Shown here: positions 59,721 to 64,000 of the stretch, piece after piece
Layout of the letters: the number at the start of each line of letters is the position of its first letter
Numbering within the stretch: position 1 is the first letter of the stretch
Made by a program: the position numbers and the translations under genes
Notes under the pieces: model-generated
Seen by the model: only the letters and a program-made list of their open reading frames with translations
What the model was told of the DNA's origin: nothing
Databases searched by the model: none
Source: Sweltsa coloradensis
Lineage: Eukaryota; Arthropoda; Insecta; Plecoptera; Chloroperlidae
NCBI GenBank assembly: GCA_024449915.1
Contig: JAMZAV010001055.1
Span: forward strand, 186,001 to 250,000
Direction: 5' to 3'
Length of the DNA stretch: 64,000 nt

Positions 59721-60673
59721 CCATCTTGGTAATCGGCATATTTTGACCGAACTACTTGCCCAAATTACAAAACAAAATATAGAGAATTAACAGAAAAGGC
59801 TGTAGAGTACGTCAATAATGGCCAATATTTTTTTGGATCAAAATCCTCCAAGGTCACGGGGCATAAAGATCGTCCCCATGTCATTTCTTATGGGACCTAG
59901 TTCGAAAAAATGGGACCTAGCTCGAAAAATGTCATGTTTAACAATTTTTTGGGAGGTCATGGTGGCCCCAATATTTTTTCTGTTAATTGCTAAATTCATT
60001 TCTAGTTAGCCTGAATGAAATATATTTTTTGCCCCGATGAGCGTCAATTGCGTGCACATCGTCCAACATCAGCCCCGGCATTAGGTCCCACTTCCATTGA
60101 TGAATACATGATCGAAATAAGAAAGGGAGTCTGGGGGAATGCATGATGGGTCCATTGTGCATCCATGAAAGGGAATTTTGGGAAATTTTTGAAACAAAGG
60201 AATACATTTTAAGTGTATTTAGACATTTTATTGTACAAATCAGAAAGGGTTGGAATTTTTAGCTTTTAATGCACATTTTAGTTTTTTAATCATTTTATTC
60301 AAAGCTGACAGCTGTTTTGAAAGCTGTTAACTGCTATGTATCATCGCTAGTCTAAATTTTATATTCTCGTCGCATTGCTACTATCCAAAACGCTAGATCA
60401 AGAGGCAAAACAGCTAAGTTGGTTAAACTGAAATAAGTTTTCATTATTCTCGGTTGAGACCGAAAGAAAATCGCATTAGCTGGTGGAAAGAAGCAAGAAA
60501 TAAGAAATAAAACGAGAGGATGAAATGCAAGAAGATAATATAATAGGCCTTGAAAATCGATGTTAATAAACTCCCCTGTGTCCAAAGACTAACCCGACTT
60601 ATTTGGAAACAGGATTTGCTTAAATATTAATGTCATTGACTAAAGAAATGTTCACGTTGTGGATGCATGTAGT
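59721..60673. other. No gene; one 20-bp perfect tandem duplication
   Basis: TGGGACCTAG.TCGAAAAA(A/T) occurs twice in a row at 59891-59930. Other frames here (60-77 codons) have no support. Confidence 0.4.
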
Positions 60674-61248
60674 TGGATGAGCGAAGCGAAGACTTCAATT
60701 TCACTGACCCCCAAAAATTTAGCTCGTTTATTTCTTTCTTTTCTGTCTGTTTGTTAGCTCTCTATCAGGCAAACGGCATATCCGATCTTGATGAAAATTG
60801 GAGGAAACCTTCGAAATTTCTAAACTTAAGAGGTGTATTGTTTTTGGGTACAATCTAAGAAATATTTCTCATGAATATCCTACTTTTACGATTTTTTTTT
60901 TCGATTTTTAGTGCGATATTTTCGTGCCATTTGGGCCGATTCTGACCAAACGGGTGGGGCTACAACGTTCATATTTTACATGGACATTAAGGTTATGGTG
61001 ATGTAGTACCTTTTGAAAGAAAAAGTTGAAAAAATTAGCCAGAATCCATAGAAATAAAGCTTTTAATATAAGTTTTTACGGTAAATAATACCAATTGACA
61101 AGTAACAATAGAAACTTGACAACAATCACCTACAATGCGTAGGCAGCAAAGCAAAGTACTTGCAAAAGTAAAGATATCCCACGCAAACTAAAAACTTAAA
61201 AAAGCTCATCCATCAACGCGACTAAAGAAAAGCGTTTGCGAAGCTTCC
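60674..61248 (+). mobile_element. Helentron-like element, family A, copy 12 (short form)
   Basis: Start TGGATGAGCGAAGCGAAG after T, ACTTCAATTTCACTGACCCC, one central block, GCTCATCCATCAACGCGAC and type-ii tail GCGTTTGCGAAGCTTCC. The final CCTAG is replaced by CCATG, so the terminus has mutated or the last bases were lost. Confidence 0.75.
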
Positions 61249-62188
61249 ATGTGAGTGAATAGAGTACGTTTTACAGGAGGGTTTAAAATGTTCACAATTT
61301 GTTTCACGTTGCCACGTACAGCATTACATAACCCTCATGCAACGAGTCGAGAATAATGTGGAAAGTCACACAAAGTATTCAACACAAAACATAAATTCAG
61401 ATAGGAATAATTGTTCAGTAATGCGACCCCCAAACAACAAGAGAAACTCTAGAATAAAAGACAGTCTGCTTTGTAAGCCAATTACTGCTTTGTTCAAACT
61501 AGGATATACTTGACGATTTCAAATAAAGCACCCTTTGAAATTTAATTAGATACGGGTGTGCATGTCTTGTAGCAACGAACTGCGAGACAGAGATACAAAC
61601 AGAACAGACCTAAGTTTAGTTCGTGCACCTCAAACCCCAACACTCCTCTTTTATCTCCAGCTGAACCACGAACATAAAATTGTACTTGTAATGCTGCTTG
61701 TAATACAATTTATAAACGGTTAACGTAAAAATTCATTAATTAAATTTTGATGAAAAAAAACTGTATTGTGCTCTCGATTACGATTTTAAATTAAGAACAC
61801 GATTCAACCAGACAATGTTGGAAATGAGAATAATAATATAGTATTATTATTTATTTTAGTACATTATTAGTTGGTTGGTACCTAGTAGTTGGTATTTCAT
61901 TCGGTTTTGGAAGAAAATTATAGAATCAAATTGCAAATAAGATATAGTTAGAAAATACTACTATGACGTCAGTATCACACATTGTCTTATTGTCCATTGT
62001 TGCTTTATATTTTATTTTGAACCGTTTGTAATTGGTATGTTTTCATATTGTGTAAATTTATGTACCTAATCTTTTTTCAGCGTAGGTTATCCAATATTGT
62101 AAATAAGTTTTTATGACTGAAGAAGATAGGCATAAATAGCTTAAATAAATAAATACCATACTTTGATAAGCGTATATAGCAAGTCGGC
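61249..62188. other. No recognisable feature
   Basis: AT-rich; nothing supported. Confidence 0.4.
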
Positions 62189-62968
62189 CTAGTTCAAGTC
62201 TCGTAGACTTCTCACGTTGTTGGATGAGCGTAATTGGTGCATTGAGTAGCCAAGTGTAAGCGGATTTTCTGTTGTTCTGTGAAAAAATCATTACTTAGTT
62301 GAAGATTTTTAAAAAAATTTATTTAAATTAAATAAAAAAATAATTTTGAATTTTTAATTTGTTTAATTAATCGTAATTTTAAAAAAGAAAAAATCGTAAA
62401 ATATCGATTTTCATAAGAAATAATTATTCAATTTGAACTCAAATTTTACACGAATATATTAATTTATAAAATTTAGGTTCTGTGAAAAAATCATTACAAT
62501 CGGATAAAAGCATGTATGTGTTATAAGTCAAAGAATTGTTTTAAAAAAGAAAAAAAACGTAAAATTTCGATTCTCATGAGAAACTATTTTTCTATTGCAC
62601 TCAAATTTCACACGAATACCTAAATTCATAAATTTAGGGTTCTGTGAAAAAAATACAATTAAAATCGGATAAAGCATGTAGGTGTTATATTATAAGTCGA
62701 AGAAATTTTTAAAAAAAATCGAAAAAAAAATCGTAAAATTGCGATTTTCATGAGAAATAATTTTTCGATTGCGCTCAAAAACGTGGCAGTTCTAAGTTCA
62801 GAGATTTCGAAGGCCTCCATAAAATTTCATCGCAATCGGAGTATCGGTTTAGCCGGAATCGTGTGGACAAACAGACAAAAAAAAGAAAGAAAAGAAAAAA
62901 AAACATTCCGGAATTTTTTCTCCAGTGTAGTAGAATGAAATCTTCGCTTCGCTCGCTACGCTCTTCCA
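62189..62968 (-). mobile_element. Helentron-like element, family B, copy 5 with a third tail type
   Basis: Minus strand: start TGGAAGAGCGTAGCGAGCGA, B body with repeated CCTACATGCTTTATCCGA-type blocks, and the inverse start ACGCTCATCCAAC. The tail GTGAGAAGTCTACGAGACTT forms a perfect AAGTCT/AGACTT hairpin and ends GAACTAG. The base after CTAG is G rather than T. The tail shares only the AAC and CTAG landmarks with types i and ii. Confidence 0.7.
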
Positions 62969-63254
62969 ACAAATATGACTCGCCAAATGACCAGAAAAGG
63001 CAAGCTACACTTTGCCATAGCAATGTGCAAGGCTGCTCCGCTAATGTAGGCCTACAAGTTTTCATGGTTGTTTAGTAGGAATTATTGAGGACAGTCGGAC
63101 ATACAAAATGTCTAATGAAGCCGGTATGAAAGTTTTTTATGTCCAAACATGAGACATAATTTTCCCTAATTAGCACTCTTACCGTCAGAGGAAGGTCTGT
63201 CATGTGTAACTAGTGATAGCAAAGACTAATCTTTGGTGATAGTCAGATTTGATA
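62969..63254. other. No recognisable feature
   Basis: Nothing supported. Confidence 0.4.
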
Positions 63255-63398
63255 CCAGTAATCAGCAATCTTATCAGAAAGATGTGTATGTGTCCTAAGG
63301 TATATTTTAGTCAACAGGTGAATGTAGAGGTTGATACTTGTATGTATGTGTATATGTGTATTTATGTTCATTATGTAGCTTAGGTTATCCGTGAAGTA

Positions 63399-63597
63399 GT
63401 TTAGACAACGTTACGTGCTAATTACATAGCACTTTTTCAAGTCAAATACTTTTTGAAAACAAAACTAATAACAAAAGAAAATCATAACAATTTACTTTCC
63501 AAGGTGTAACTAAAACATAGATAAACAGTTATGTACAAAATGTATTTCACTTGAAACAGTGCTATGTAATTAGCACGAAACGTTGTCTAAATAACAC
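63399..63597. repeat. Inverted repeat with about 50-bp arms
   Basis: AGTTTAGACAACGTTACGTG...TTACATAGCACT (63399-63448) is the inverse of AGTGCTATGTAATTAGCACG...GTTGTCTAAAT (63545-63597), with a few mismatches; the loop is about 100 bp. Confidence 0.75.
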
Positions 63598-64000
63598 GGA
63601 AAGCTACAATGTATGTATGTATGTATGTATGTATGTATGTATGTATGTATGTATGTATGTATGTATGTATGTATGTATGTATGAATGTATGTATGTATGT
63701 ATGTATGTATGTATGTATGTATGTATGTATGTATGTATGTATGTATGTATGTATGTATGTATGTATGTATAAAATCAAAACAATCTACTTTCCAATGTGT
63801 AACTTAAACATGGATTAAAAAGTTATGTACAAAATGTATTGCACTTGTACGAAACGTTGTCTAAATAACACGGAAAGCTACAATCAACCATGTATGTATG
63901 TATGTATGTATGTATGTATGTATGTATGTATGTATGTATGTATGTATGTATGTATGTATGTATGTATGTATGTATGTATGTATGTATGTATGTATGTATG
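63478..64000. repeat. Tandem duplication of a ~292-bp unit, each ending in an ATGT microsatellite
   Basis: AAAATCATAACAATTTACTTTCC at 63478 recurs (as AAAATCAAAACAATCTACTTTCC) at about 63770, with ATGTACAAAATGTATT, CGAAACGTTGTCTAAATAAC and ACGGAAAGCTACAAT in both. The units end in pure ATGT arrays, 63609-63769 (one variant unit) and 63890 to the window edge. Frames of repeated MYVC or IHTY residues here are microsatellite artefacts. Confidence 0.85.

Noticed and set aside
63551..63818. Frames of repeated MYVC / IHTY residues
   Set aside because: Translation of an ATGT microsatellite.

Overview
This is an AT-rich stretch of animal, probably invertebrate, nuclear DNA. No bacterial operon, viral gene or organelle gene is visible. 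Almost every open frame is short, lies in repeats or low-complexity DNA, and looks like noise. The dominant content is transposable-element debris with abundant microsatellites and homopolymers. One inferred host intron of only about 63 bp, once an inserted element is discounted, fits an arthropod-like gene structure, but the species cannot be named from the sequence.

Main signal: seventeen copies or pieces of two related non-autonomous repeat families, here called A and B, plus three relatives (C, D, E). Intact A and B copies start with TGGATGAGCG and a run of GCGAAGCGAAG-type motifs. They then carry a T/G-rich tract and a family-specific body, and repeat the start in inverse (CGCTCATCCA) just inside the 3' end. 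They finish with a short AACGC...GCGTT hairpin and CCTAG. The base before the element and the base after CCTAG are both T in nearly every copy. This is the architecture described for Helentron (Helitron2) non-autonomous elements such as Drosophila DINE-1/INE-1: subterminal inverted repeats, 3' hairpin, insertion between two Ts, no target duplication. Three kinds of 3' tail are shuffled among the bodies. No Rep/helicase gene is present, so mobilisation would be in trans. Eight of the copies lie in the last 16 kb (47.8-61.3 kb).

Layout: 0.2-0.4 kb, a long near-perfect palindrome; 2.2-3.0 kb, a SINE piece and A1; 3-12 kb, mostly unrecognised AT-rich DNA; 12.2-12.5 kb, a tandem repeat of 87 bp (29 codons); 13-15.6 kb, B1, B2 and a SINE-like repeat; 16-23.5 kb, old repeats, B3 and A2; 24-26 kb, a MITE, an RFX-type X-box, E, C and a 7-bp satellite; 29 kb, a foldback with a hammerhead-ribozyme-like core; 31.8-32.8 kb, D with an internal palindrome; 37-41 kb, B4, A3 and the chimeric A4; 41.8-43.0 kb, the only credible gene-like locus; 46.3-47.0 kb, a TA-flanked TIR element; 47.8-61.3 kb, the A cluster, interrupted by MITEs, a 155-bp-arm hairpin and a SINE; 62.2-64 kb, B5 and ATGT microsatellites.

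The gene-like locus has CRE-like and AP-1-like motifs, an initiator-like TCAGTT, an ATG-initiated exon, a strong GTAAGT donor and strong polypyrimidine acceptors. Its small intron has been expanded by a 481-bp TIR element flanked by the 8-bp duplication CGGTTTCT. The predicted product of about 111 residues is not recognised. All functional statements here rest on pattern reading only.
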